NCBI RefSeq assembly: GCF_003985155.1
Contig: NZ_ML133686.1
Coordinates: 342,001-406,000 of the forward strand
Direction of reading: 5' to 3'
DNA length: 64,000 nucleotides
Source of the DNA: Rhizobium vallis
Lineage (GTDB): Bacteria > Pseudomonadota > Alphaproteobacteria > Rhizobiales > Rhizobiaceae
Made by a program: the position numbers and the translations under genes. Positions 48,135-56,283 of this stretch are shown piece after piece. Numbering within the stretch: the first letter of the stretch is position 1; the number at the start of each line of letters is the position of its first letter. Below the pieces are notes generated by a model, which searched no databases, was not told the DNA's origin, and saw nothing but the letters and a program-made list of their open reading frames with translations.

Positions 48135-48763
48135 AGGCCTGGCCTCGCGAGCGCATTGATGGCCGCTGCCGTCATGGCGCTGCCGCCGAGCCGGCCCCGA
48201 ACGATGGCGAAGGGTACGCCGTAGGAATTCTCCGCCAATGCATCCTTCGATTCCGCCGCACCGACGAAGCCCACAGGCATGCCGAGGATCGCCGCAGGTT
48301 TCGGGGCGCCGTCGCGCAGGAGTTCGAGTAGATGGAAGAGTGCGGTCGGTGCATTGCCGATCGCGACGACGCTTCCGCCGAGCCGGTCGAGCCAGAGATG
48401 CATGGCGGCAGCCGAGCGAGTATTGCCGGTTTCACGCGCAAGCTCCGGTGTAGCGGGATCGCGCAGCGTACAGACGACCTCGTTCAGCGCCGGCAGCCGG
48501 GCTCGCGTGACGCCGTGGGATACCATTTCCGCATCGCAGAAGATCGGCGCCCCGGCCTTTAGCGCGTCGCGGGCGGCGTCGACGAAATCGGCGGAAAAGA
48601 CGAAATGCTCCGCCGCTTCGACCAGCCCGCAGGCATGGATCATGCGCACGGCGATTTCGGCCTGATCTTTGCTGAAGCGCGAAAGGTCGGCCTCGGCGCG
48701 GATGATCGCAAAGGAACGCTCGTAGATCGCGTCGCCGCTGCGGATATAATCGTAGTCTGGCAT
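48131..48763 (-). CDS. cobH: Precorrin-8X methylmutase
   Basis: A 210-residue protein: MPDYDYIRSGDAIYERSF, the catalytic His in VRMIHACGLVEAAEHF, PIFCDAEMVSHGVTR and ILGMPVGFVGAAESKDAL. It moves the C11 methyl to C12 to give hydrogenobyrinic acid. The start is two bases after the cobG stop, and the end overlaps cobI. Confidence 0.93.
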   Translation of the reverse strand: MPDYDYIRSGDAIYERSFAIIRAEADLSRFSKDQAEIAVRMIHACGLVEAAEHFVFSADFVDAARDALKAGAPIFCDAEMVSHGVTRARLPALNEVVCTLRDPATPELARETGNTRSAAAMHLWLDRLGGSVVAIGNAPTALFHLLELLRDGAPKPAAILGMPVGFVGAAESKDALAENSYGVPFAIVRGRLGGSAMTAAAINALARPGL

Positions 48764-48765
48764 TC

Positions 48766-50148
48766 CTATCCCTGTCGCAGCGCCTTCGAAACGCCGGTTG
48801 TGCCAAGCCGTGTAAGGCAGGCGGCAGCCGATTCGCCAGCACCTCTATTGTCTTCGATGAACCGAGCGAGCCTCTCTATAGCGAAATCGATCCGACCGCC
48901 AGCGATCCGTTCGTCCGGCTGATCCGCCGCAAAGCCGTTGAGGATGAGGCCATAACCCTCCGGCGAACCCGTCAGGGTCAGCGCCGGTCGCGCATGAGCG
49001 CAGCCCTTGGCGCAGCCGGACAGATGCAGCATCAGCGAACCATCGAAGAGGGCAGGTGCCGCAGTCATGACACGGCGCGCCAAAGTTCTGGTCTCGTAGA
49101 AGGCAGAGCCACAGGCTCCGGCGCCGGCGCAGGCGGCGATCTGCTCGCTGTTATCGCCGGGTTGCGCGCTGAAGCCATGTCGGGCCGCGGCGATCTGGAT
49201 AGCCGGCACTGCATCTTCTGAAAGCCCGATGAAGAAAAAGCCGCGACCAGGCGCAAGTCGGATCGCGGTTGCGCCGGCGGCCGTTGCCAGATCGAGTAGG
49301 GCGGTCAGATCGGGCGCCCTCGCCTGTCCGAATTCCGGCCGGACTCCGAACACGGTTTTGCCATCCGCCAGCCTGTGCAGGCCGGAAAGCGGCATTTTTG
49401 CCGCGCGCGACGGTACGAAATGAATGTCAGCCATCGCGGGAAAACGCGCCCGCAGAAGCACTGGATCGATATCTCGTGCGCGCTTGCCCTGCCCGAGGGC
49501 TGACAGAAAGCCCAGAATGTCGCCGACGGCTGATATCGCCGCCTCCGTCGAGCCGATTGCGACCGGCGTTGCAGTCTCGCTGTCGCCGTTGATCGCGACA
49601 AGCCAATATCCGGCCGATTGCGCGACGAGACGGATATCGGCGGAAAGAGCTGACAACCCGAAGGATCCACCGCCGTCGATGACGAGCGAGAGTTTTGGCG
49701 CGAGCTGCGGTGAGCCAAGCAGATCGCGGAGTGTGCCACGCAATGCCGTTTCCATTGCGGCCGGATCGTTTGCCTCTTCCGGGTCGATGCCGTGCAGCGG
49801 CGATGTCTCGATTGGCGGCCCGTCGGGCACGACAATGCCAGCGGCGTCGACATCGGCAGCGAGCTGTCCGACGGTCTCAGTCCGCAGTCCGCGGATCTGC
49901 AGATTGCCGCGCGCGGTGATCTCAAGAATGCCGTTTCCATGCGATGCGGCGGAGCGGGCAAGGGCGGCGAATTGCGGCAGCGTCAGCGCGCCGCCGGCCG
50001 GCCGCAGCCGCACGAGCAAGCCGTCTCCGGTCGGCATCGGCGCCGCGAGAGCGGGGCAGGCGCCGCGTGCGCGTATCCTCGCGGCCTGGCGACCGTGCGG
50101 ATCTACCTCGCCTCTCCTGTCGATCGCCGTTGCGGCCTCGCTGTCCAT
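48766..50148 (-). CDS. cobG: Precorrin-3B synthase
   Basis: A 460-residue protein of the nitrite/sulphite reductase family: LVRLRPAGGALTLPQFAAL, ARGNLQIRGLR, and C-terminal Cys pairs CAGAGACGSAFYETRTLA and HLSGCAKGCAHARPA that bind the Fe-S cluster (and haem-like site) in the family. It is the oxygen-dependent enzyme of the aerobic route, indicating aerobic cobalamin synthesis. ATG 50148 has AGAGGA upstream; the in-frame codon at 50166 is less likely. Confidence 0.9.
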   Translation of the reverse strand: MDSEAATAIDRRGEVDPHGRQAARIRARGACPALAAPMPTGDGLLVRLRPAGGALTLPQFAALARSAASHGNGILEITARGNLQIRGLRTETVGQLAADVDAAGIVVPDGPPIETSPLHGIDPEEANDPAAMETALRGTLRDLLGSPQLAPKLSLVIDGGGSFGLSALSADIRLVAQSAGYWLVAINGDSETATPVAIGSTEAAISAVGDILGFLSALGQGKRARDIDPVLLRARFPAMADIHFVPSRAAKMPLSGLHRLADGKTVFGVRPEFGQARAPDLTALLDLATAAGATAIRLAPGRGFFFIGLSEDAVPAIQIAAARHGFSAQPGDNSEQIAACAGAGACGSAFYETRTLARRVMTAAPALFDGSLMLHLSGCAKGCAHARPALTLTGSPEGYGLILNGFAADQPDERIAGGRIDFAIERLARFIEDNRGAGESAAACLTRLGTTGVSKALRQG

Positions 50149-50221
50149 TCTCAATCCTCTGACCATTTCTTATACGATCGCAGCCGGCGCGGCAAAGCAT
50201 GATGGAAACGGTTCGGGTCGA

Positions 50222-50986
50222 TTAATCCTCGAAATCCCGCCCCTTGCGTAACAGATAGATGTCCATAATCCAGCCGTGTCGCTGCCTGGCCTCGGCCCGG
50301 AGCGACAGAATATCAGCCGCAATATCGCCAAGCCGTCCCGATCTGACGATTTCATCCTTGGTGCCGAGATAGGCGCCCCAGAAGATTTCGGCATCAAGAT
50401 CGTCGATCTTGGCAAAAGCCTGCTCGCCGTCGAGCATGACGATCGTGCTGTCGGTCTGAAGCCCATCTCGCGCCAGCCTGCGTCCCGTGGTGATCTCGAC
50501 CGGTTTGCCGACCAGGTTGACCGGGATTTTGTGGCTGGCCGCGAGCGCCTGGATGCTGGTGATGCCGGGAACGACGCTGTAGTCGAATTCAATATCGCCG
50601 CCCTGCCGTACGCGTTCAATGATGCGGATCGTGCTATCGTAAAGACTGGGATCGCCCCAGACGAGAAAAGCGCCGCGGCCGTCCTCCGGAAGGTCGGAGA
50701 TCAACTCTCCATAGATACGGGCGATTTCGCCGTGCCAGGCATCGACGCTTTGCGCATAGGTTCGCTCTGCCGTCTGCCTTTGCGGCACCTGGAATTCTGA
50801 GATCCTGATACCCGGCCGCGCGATATAGCGTTCGCAGATCTCGCGTCGGATCTCGGCGAGTTCTTCCTTGCCTGCGCCCTTGACCGGCAGGAAGATCACG
50901 TCAGCGGCGTTCATTGCATTGATCGCCTGTATGGTGAGGTGCTCCGGGTTGCCCGTGCCGATGCCGATGATATTGATATGCTTCAA
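50222..50986 (-). CDS. cobF: Precorrin-6A synthase (deacetylating)
   Basis: A 254-residue methyltransferase starting with TTG (GGGAG about nine bases before). IIGIGTGNPEHLTIQAINAMN, FLVWGDPSLYDSTIRIIERV and VVPGITSIQALAASHKIPVN are CobF features. It methylates C1 with loss of acetate. It is the first gene of the cobFGHIJ group, with 73 bases before cobG, and is divergent from repA across 203 bases. No cobalamin riboswitch core was seen upstream. Confidence 0.92.
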   Translation of the reverse strand: MKHINIIGIGTGNPEHLTIQAINAMNAADVIFLPVKGAGKEELAEIRREICERYIARPGIRISEFQVPQRQTAERTYAQSVDAWHGEIARIYGELISDLPEDGRGAFLVWGDPSLYDSTIRIIERVRQGGDIEFDYSVVPGITSIQALAASHKIPVNLVGKPVEITTGRRLARDGLQTDSTIVMLDGEQAFAKIDDLDAEIFWGAYLGTKDEIVRSGRLGDIAADILSLRAEARQRHGWIMDIYLLRKGRDFED

Positions 50987-51056
50987 GCGGATATTCTCCC
51001 GTTGAGTCCCGGCGGTCTTGCCGAAAAAGCCGCCTCACCGCAAGGGCGGGCAGGGA

Positions 51057-51072
51057 GTTGGCCGCGGCCAAC
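51057..51072. promoter_or_regulatory. parS site 1 (RepB-binding palindrome)
   Basis: GTTGGCCGCGGCCAAC is a perfect palindrome matching the repABC centromere pattern GTTNNNNGCNNNNAAC. An identical copy lies inside repB. It sits between cobF and repA and is the expected partition site. Confidence 0.88.
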
Positions 51073-51128
51073 CGGGCAAGGATGAAGCCTTAAGCCCCTG
51101 TTATTGCCGCAAATCCCGAATCGTGTCA

Positions 51129-51177
51129 TTTTCGATACGCTTTTTGACGCTATGTTGACAGAAAAGCGCATCGAAAA
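51129..51177. promoter_or_regulatory. Long inverted repeat before repA, probable RepA/RepB operator
   Basis: TTTTCGATACGCTTTT (51129-51144) and AAAAGCGCATCGAAAA (51162-51177) match at 15 of 16 paired positions with a 17-base spacer containing TTGAC elements. It abuts the repA ribosome site, so it could be the autoregulatory operator or an mRNA stem hiding the start. Confidence 0.65.
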
Positions 51178-51189
51178 GGATTGGGTGTT

Positions 51190-52386
51190 TTGGACAACAT
51201 TAGCGTATCGACGACAGATGTGCGGATCGAGCGGCATGCGAACCAGCTTTCGCGGCAACTGAAGCTCCTCCGCGACAAGCTGTTTCCGCCGCTCTCGCAG
51301 AAGACGCTGCGGACATTCTCTTCGGGTGAAGCTGCTCAGATGATCGGCGTTTCCGACGGTTATCTGCGCCAGCTGTCGCTGGATGGCAAAGGTCCCCAGC
51401 CGGAGCTTTCCCAGAATGGCCGTCGTTCCTATACGCTCGGCCAGATCAATGAATTGCGCCATTATATGGCAAAGCTCAAGCCGAAGGATGCGTTGTCTTA
51501 TCTGCCGTGGCGGCGCCCCGGCGAGAAGCTGCAGACGGTTGCCGTCACCAATTTCAAAGGCGGCTCGGCCAAGACCACCACGACCCTTTATCTGGCGCAA
51601 TATCTGGCGCTGGAGGGCTACCGGGTGCTCGCCATCGATCTCGATCCGCAGGCCTCGCTCTCTTCCATGCTTGGCGTCCAGCCTGAATTCGACCTTGCCG
51701 ACGGTGATACGCTCTATGGCGCCATCCGCTATGATGCGGGCCGTAAACCGCTGAAGGAAATAGTCCGCAAGACCTATTTCGACGGGCTCGATCTGGTGCC
51801 GGGCAACCTCGAACTGATGGAGTTCGAGCATGAGACGCCGCGGGCACTCAATGATCGCCAGAAGCCGGGCGAGCTGTTCTTCCGCCGCGTTGGCCTTGCC
51901 ATCGCCGAGGTCGAGGCCGATTACGACGTCGTCGTGATCGACTGCCCGCCGCAGCTCGGTTACCTCACGCTCGGCGCCGTCTGCGCCGCAACATCGCTGC
52001 TCATCACCATCCATCCGCAGATGGTCGACGTCGCCTCCATGTCGCAGTTCCTGCTGATGACCTCGGATCTGCTCTCCGTCGTACGCAAGGCCGGCGGCGA
52101 TCTGCAGCATGATTTCATCAAGTATATCGTCACCCGTCACGAACCCTTCGATGCCCCGCAGTCGCAGATCGTTGCGCTGTTGCGCAGCTTGTTCAGCGAT
52201 GATGTGTTGACGGCGACCATTCTGAAATCGACGGCGATAGCCGATGCCGGTCTGACCAAGCAGACGCTCTACGAAATCGAGAAGGGGCAGGTGCGCCGCT
52301 CGACATATGATCGGGCGCTGGAATCGGTTACTGCCGCCAACAGCGAGGTTCTCGCCGGCATTCACAAAGCCTGGGGCCGGACATGA
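51190..52386 (+). CDS. repA: Plasmid partition ATPase RepA (ParA family)
   Basis: A 398-residue protein with an N-terminal DNA-binding region (RTFSSGEAAQMIGVSDGYLRQL) and a ParA ATPase: deviant Walker A FKGGSAKTTTT, LAIDLDPQAS and DVVVIDCPPQLG. RepA with RepB moves replicon copies apart and represses the operon. A TTG at 51190 is chosen because AAGGA is nine bases before it; the TTG at 51181 is too close to that site. The stop overlaps the repB start. Confidence 0.93.
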   Translation: MDNISVSTTDVRIERHANQLSRQLKLLRDKLFPPLSQKTLRTFSSGEAAQMIGVSDGYLRQLSLDGKGPQPELSQNGRRSYTLGQINELRHYMAKLKPKDALSYLPWRRPGEKLQTVAVTNFKGGSAKTTTTLYLAQYLALEGYRVLAIDLDPQASLSSMLGVQPEFDLADGDTLYGAIRYDAGRKPLKEIVRKTYFDGLDLVPGNLELMEFEHETPRALNDRQKPGELFFRRVGLAIAEVEADYDVVVIDCPPQLGYLTLGAVCAATSLLITIHPQMVDVASMSQFLLMTSDLLSVVRKAGGDLQHDFIKYIVTRHEPFDAPQSQIVALLRSLFSDDVLTATILKSTAIADAGLTKQTLYEIEKGQVRRSTYDRALESVTAANSEVLAGIHKAWGRT

Positions 52387-53378
52387 GCAGACGCGATCGC
52401 CTGAAAGGTCTTTTTGACGATACGGCGCAGGAGTTGGCCGCGGCCAACTACGAGGAGCCTTCGTCGCGTGGATCGGCTGGGCCGGTTCGGACAATGGCCC
52501 TGACCCTCGGCCGTATGGAGGAAGAGAGCAGGGCGATGCAGGAGGCCTTGCTATCAGGCGAGCGCATCGTCGAACTTGATCCTGAGCTGATCGATTCCTC
52601 CTTTGTTCGCGACCGCCTTGCGGACCAGCCGCTCGATATGGAAGACGAGCTGGTGCAGTCGATTGCCGATAATGGCCAGGAGGTGCCGATCCTCGTTCGC
52701 CGCCATCCCAATGACGAGGACCGCTATCAGATCGCCTACGGTCATCGCCGTCTGCAGGCTGTCAAGTTGCTCGGGCGCAAGGTGCAGGCGATCGTCCGTA
52801 AGCTCGATGATACCGATGTGGTCATCGCGCAGGGCATTGAGAATTCGGCTCGCCGGAACCTTTCCTATATCGAGCGCGCTGTCTTTGCCCTCAATCTCGA
52901 GCTCAAGGGCTTTGAGCGCCCTGTTATCATGAAGGCGCTGTCCACTGATAAGACGGAGCTATCGAAGCTGATATCTGTCGCGAAAGCCATTCCCGCTGAC
53001 ATCGTGAGGTCGATCGGCGCCGCACCCGGCATCGGGCGACGCAAATGGATGGCGCTTGCCCAGGACTGGAACGGGATGACGGCGACGCGGCTCGCGAATC
53101 TCATTGGTTCGGAAAATTTCTTAGCGGAAGAGAGCGACCGCCGTTTCGAGCTGCTGATTGCCGAGCTCGCCAGAAAAGAGGCGAAGCCCGACGCTACGGA
53201 ATATGACTGGAAGCCGAAGAACGGCGGCAAGATGGCCGGCCGAATCAAGAGCGCCGGCAATTCCTTCACGATCGCGTTGAAAACAGGCGATGCGCCGGAT
53301 TTCGGCGCTTACATTTCACGCCGTCTCGATGAGCTTTACGAAGCCTATCGGGCCGGCAAGTTGCAAGCAGGAGAGTAG
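52383..53378 (+). CDS. repB: Plasmid partition protein RepB (ParB family)
   Basis: A 331-residue ParB-type protein: DELVQSIADNGQEVPILVRRHP, QIAYGHRRLQAVKLLG (ParB box), QGIENSARRNLSYIERA and a helix-turn-helix around DKTELSKLISVAKAIP. It binds parS; one parS copy lies in its own codons at 52433-52448. ATG overlaps the repA stop by four bases. A ctRNA gene separates it from repC. Confidence 0.93.
   Translation: MSRRDRLKGLFDDTAQELAAANYEEPSSRGSAGPVRTMALTLGRMEEESRAMQEALLSGERIVELDPELIDSSFVRDRLADQPLDMEDELVQSIADNGQEVPILVRRHPNDEDRYQIAYGHRRLQAVKLLGRKVQAIVRKLDDTDVVIAQGIENSARRNLSYIERAVFALNLELKGFERPVIMKALSTDKTELSKLISVAKAIPADIVRSIGAAPGIGRRKWMALAQDWNGMTATRLANLIGSENFLAEESDRRFELLIAELARKEAKPDATEYDWKPKNGGKMAGRIKSAGNSFTIALKTGDAPDFGAYISRRLDELYEAYRAGKLQAGE
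52433..52448. promoter_or_regulatory. parS site 2 inside repB
   Basis: A second GTTGGCCGCGGCCAAC, identical to site 1, encodes residues of the RepB N-terminus (LAAANY region). Two copies 1.36 kb apart flank repA. Confidence 0.85.
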
Positions 53379-53384
53379 GCCGCA

Positions 53385-53438
53385 AAAGAAAAAAGCCTCC
53401 GAACGTTGCCGCCGCGGAAGCCTTTCTCATATCTGGAC
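53385..53438 (-). ncRNA. incA-alpha-type counter-transcribed RNA (ctRNA) of repABC
   Basis: Antisense to the repB-repC gap. A minus-strand promoter has -35 TTGACA (53468-53473) and -10 GATTCT (53445-53450) with a 17-base spacer; transcription would begin near 53438. It ends in a terminator whose stem GCTTCCG/CGGAGGC (53421-53395, one G-T pair) is followed by TTTTTTCTTTT. Length of about 50-55 nt and place agree with known repABC ctRNAs that limit repC expression. Confidence 0.85.
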
Positions 53439-53444
53439 AATCTG

Positions 53445-53473
53445 AGAATCGCACTTCCTCGAATCACTGTCAA
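53445..53473 (-). promoter_or_regulatory. Promoter of the ctRNA
   Basis: TTGACA at 53468-53473 (perfect -35) and GATTCT at 53445-53450 with a 17-base spacer, reading on the minus strand between repB and repC. Confidence 0.75.
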
Positions 53474-53532
53474 GCGTCTTCGGCATCCTTTTGGGTGGTA
53501 GGTTTCTTTTGCCTTGAAAAAAGGTGAAGGAC

Positions 53533-54747
53533 ATGGAGCCTCAATATGTATCGACGCCCTTTGGGCGGCGATCGATGACGCTTGGCATGCTGGCAAGTCA
53601 AGAAAACGCCAGCAAGGTCGATCCAGACGCATCGGTCGACAAGTGGAAAATCTTTCGGGCGCTCTGCGAAGCGAAGGAGATGGTCGGCGTATCTGATCGT
53701 GCCTTGGCTGTGCTCAACGCGTTGTTGACCTTCTATCCGAAGAACGAGATTGCCGAAGCCAACGGTTTCGTCGTCTTTCCTTCGAATGAGCAGCTGTCGC
53801 TGCGCACGCACGGCATGGCCGGCACGACACTGCGGCGGAACCTGGCGATGCTGGTGGAGGCCGGGCTAATCATCCGCAGGGATAGCCCGAACGGGAAACG
53901 TTTTGCCCGCCGCAACGGCGAAGGCGGGCTTGGAGAGGCTTTTGGCTTCAGCCTGGCGCCGCTCGTGGTGCGCGCCCGTGAGATCGAGGCGCAGGCGGCT
54001 CAGGTGCTCGCTGACAAGCTCGAATGGAAACGCTTGAGGGAGCGGCTGACGCTTTGCCGGCGCGATATAGGCAAGCTGATCGAGATCGCGCTGGAAGAGA
54101 GAGTTGCCGGCGAATGGATCGAGATGCAGAAGCATTTCAACCTGCTTTCTGCAAGCTTGCCGCGCCGTCCGTCGGCCGCCGAGATGGAAAGCTTGCTGGC
54201 GGATCTCGAAGCCTTCCGTGGGTTGATCGTCAAGACGCTGGAATTGAAGACGAAAACAGAAAAAACAGATGCCAATGATATCCAAAACGGTCGGCACATA
54301 CATAATTCAAACCCACACCCCCTATCTGAACTTGAACCAAGCTTCGAAACGAAGCAGGGCGCAAAGCCGGAGGAAGAACCGCAGCCGTGGCGGGAGCCGC
54401 CGAAATCCTTCCCGCTTGCCATGGTGCTGCAGGCTTGCCCCGAGATCGTCGCTTATGGGCCGGGCGGAGGCATTGGCAGCTGGCGGGATCTGATGGCCGC
54501 GGCCGTCATCGTCCGTTCAACCCTGGGCGTCAGCCCCAGCGCCTATCAGCTGGCCTGCGACGTCATGGGACCGGAAAACGCCGCCACGGTGATCGCCTGC
54601 ATTCTGGAGAGGGGCGGGCACATCAATTCGGCCGGCGGCTATCTGCGTGACCTCACACGGCGGGCGGAGCGCGGCGAGTTCTCGCTTGGGCCGATGCTGA
54701 TGGCGCTAATGCGGGCAAATGGTCCGGCATCGAGGAAAACCGGATGA
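53533..54747 (+). CDS. repC: Replication initiator RepC
   Basis: A 404-residue RepC: TPFGRRSMTLGMLASQ at the N-terminus, DKWKIFRALCEAKEMVGVSD, FPSNEQLSLRTHGMAGTTLRRNLAMLVEAGLI (DNA-binding helix region; quoted in parts) and SAYQLACDVMGPENAATVIACILERGGHINSAGGYLR. RepC starts replication at an oriV located in its own gene. ATG 53533 (AAGG before it) is chosen over GTG 53524. Expression is limited by the antisense ctRNA just upstream. Confidence 0.92.
   Translation: MEPQYVSTPFGRRSMTLGMLASQENASKVDPDASVDKWKIFRALCEAKEMVGVSDRALAVLNALLTFYPKNEIAEANGFVVFPSNEQLSLRTHGMAGTTLRRNLAMLVEAGLIIRRDSPNGKRFARRNGEGGLGEAFGFSLAPLVVRAREIEAQAAQVLADKLEWKRLRERLTLCRRDIGKLIEIALEERVAGEWIEMQKHFNLLSASLPRRPSAAEMESLLADLEAFRGLIVKTLELKTKTEKTDANDIQNGRHIHNSNPHPLSELEPSFETKQGAKPEEEPQPWREPPKSFPLAMVLQACPEIVAYGPGGGIGSWRDLMAAAVIVRSTLGVSPSAYQLACDVMGPENAATVIACILERGGHINSAGGYLRDLTRRAERGEFSLGPMLMALMRANGPASRKTG
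54240..54330. other. Probable oriV region inside repC
   Basis: An AT-rich stretch within the repC coding region (ACGAAAACAGAAAAAACAGA, CATACATAATTCAAA) stands out from its GC-rich surroundings. In studied repABC replicons oriV lies in an AT-rich part of repC; the exact limits here are not defined. Confidence 0.5.
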
Positions 54748-54928
54748 ACATCCGTGAAAAAGCCTCGCGCCAGCTGGGACGATTAGAGGAATATGCGGCC
54801 GGTCGATCAGACATCTCAACGGCCTACTTCCCCAGTCCTTTTGTTGAAATACACTGTTAACCATGTCATACATGACGGAAGGAAACATGCGTTTTGCTTC
54901 CATTTGTGAAAAACCGTAAAGCTTAACA

Positions 54929-56062
54929 ATGCGCTACGATATTGACAGTTCGATGCTCCAAAGCCTGCTCCCAACCATTGTTGCGGCAGAGGATGCGCTG
55001 GCGCGGCTGGATGAGCGGGTGTTGCGCTCATCGGTCGGCGAGGGCTTTGCCGAACGCAGCCATTTCTTCGATGCTGCCGGGGCGCTCTGGGTGGCCGGTG
55101 AACTCGTACATGTCGAGGATTTGGTTTTACACGATGCGCATATGGATAGCCGTGCTCCCAGCCACGAACTGACGATCGCTCATTCCGTTCTGCGGGCACG
55201 CCGGCGCATCTGGACCGGCGAACCCACCTGGGCACTCGGCGCGTCGGGGCTTGCCACATTGACCGCGACCGCCGGGGAAGGGGAGGGGAAGGCGCAGGAC
55301 ACAAAGAGCCTCGTCGTTTCGGTTGAGACCGATGAAGAGGCCGAGGATAAAGATGGGCCGCTCGCTGCCGAGATGGCGGAGATCGATGCGCTGCTTGCCC
55401 GTTCGCAGAAGCTGCTCGATATCCATACGGGGAAAACGCCGGCAGGTGAGACGGCCGCCATTGCCCCGGCAAGGCGCAACGAAGATCCTCTCGGCTTGCT
55501 CGGTGACGACGAGTGGGACGAAGAAGAGCGGCTTGCGGAGTGGCGGAGCGTACAACCATTGGCCGACAGCTTGCCGCCGGTTCTCGGAGCCGTCCTCCTC
55601 TTTGAGGCCTGGGAAAGGATCGAGCCGTTGCGGCGCCAGCATTGGCTCGGCGGCCTTCTGGTCGCTAGCCATCTGCGCGCCCGCGGCAAGGTCGCCTCGC
55701 ATCTCTTTTCTTTTTACGGCGGGCTGAAGCTGGTGCGTCATGAGCGCCGTCGGGCGCGTGATCGGGCCACACGGCTGCAGGCCTTTCTGGAGGCCATGCA
55801 TCTGGGTGCGATGGCCGGCCTCAAGGAGATCGACCGGCTGACGCTGGCGCGCACGCAGATGGAGCTGCGCTTTCGCGGGCGCCGTTCGAACAGCAGCCTG
55901 CCGGAGCTTGCCGACTTTATCCTGTCGCGGCCGATGGTCTCGGCGGCGATGATCGCCCGCCATCTGCGTATCACGCCGCGCGGCGCGCTGAACCTTGTCA
56001 ACGAGATCGGCATTCGTGAGATCACCGGTCGTGGCCGCTATCGCGCCTGGGGCATCATCTAA
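54929..56062 (+). CDS. RHE_PE00001-family protein (DUF1612/HTH type)
   Basis: A 377-residue protein matching, from memory, the first gene of R. etli p42e (RHE_PE00001). ARLDERVLRSSVGEGFAERSHFFDAAGALWVAGELV (in parts: ERSHFFDAAGALWVAGEL) is the DUF1612 region and the C-terminal MVSAAMIARHLRITPRGALNLVNEIG reads as a helix-turn-helix. Probably a DNA-binding accessory of rhizobial plasmids; the function is unknown. It follows repC by 181 bases with a small GTCAT-ATGAC palindrome at 54865-54876. Confidence 0.75.
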   Translation: MRYDIDSSMLQSLLPTIVAAEDALARLDERVLRSSVGEGFAERSHFFDAAGALWVAGELVHVEDLVLHDAHMDSRAPSHELTIAHSVLRARRRIWTGEPTWALGASGLATLTATAGEGEGKAQDTKSLVVSVETDEEAEDKDGPLAAEMAEIDALLARSQKLLDIHTGKTPAGETAAIAPARRNEDPLGLLGDDEWDEEERLAEWRSVQPLADSLPPVLGAVLLFEAWERIEPLRRQHWLGGLLVASHLRARGKVASHLFSFYGGLKLVRHERRRARDRATRLQAFLEAMHLGAMAGLKEIDRLTLARTQMELRFRGRRSNSSLPELADFILSRPMVSAAMIARHLRITPRGALNLVNEIGIREITGRGRYRAWGII

Positions 56063-56065
56063 TGC

Positions 56066-56165
56066 ATGTCGCCCAAAAGTGTGCAGCGGTTTTGGGAAAA
56101 CGACGCGCATAAAACAAAGGCCTAAAGCGCGTCGCATGATTCCGATTTAACGCGATGCGCTTTAA
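56066..56165. repeat. Rhizobial dispersed intergenic palindromic repeat (RIME-like)
   Basis: The stretch following the RHE_PE00001-type gene contains CCCAAAA...TTTTGGG and AAAGCGCGTCGC (56124-56135) paired with GCGATGCGCTTT (56152-56163), the layout of a repeat I recall as widespread in Rhizobium intergenic DNA. It probably forms a double hairpin in RNA. Copy number cannot be checked here. Confidence 0.6.
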
Positions 56166-56172
56166 AATGAAA

Positions 56173-56196
56173 ACGGCCGGGCGTTGACCCGGCCGT
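56173..56196. terminator. Bidirectional intrinsic terminator
   Basis: ACGGCCGGG and CCCGGCCGT pair around CGTTGA. On the plus strand CTCTT follows; on the minus strand TTTTCATTTT follows, so it can end both the RHE_PE00001-type gene and the convergent BI-1 gene. Confidence 0.8.
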
Positions 56197-56283
56197 CTCT
56201 TAAGTGAGCACCCGACCCGCCATCCTGTCACAGACTGCAGACCAGGCGCTCTTGCGCTTCCTTTGCCCCCAGAAGCGCAGTCC

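Noticed and set aside
50987..51189. Cobalamin riboswitch upstream of cobF
   Set aside because: The minus-strand leader lacks a recognisable B12-box core (GCCACTG) and the expected stems; the strong palindrome there is a parS site.
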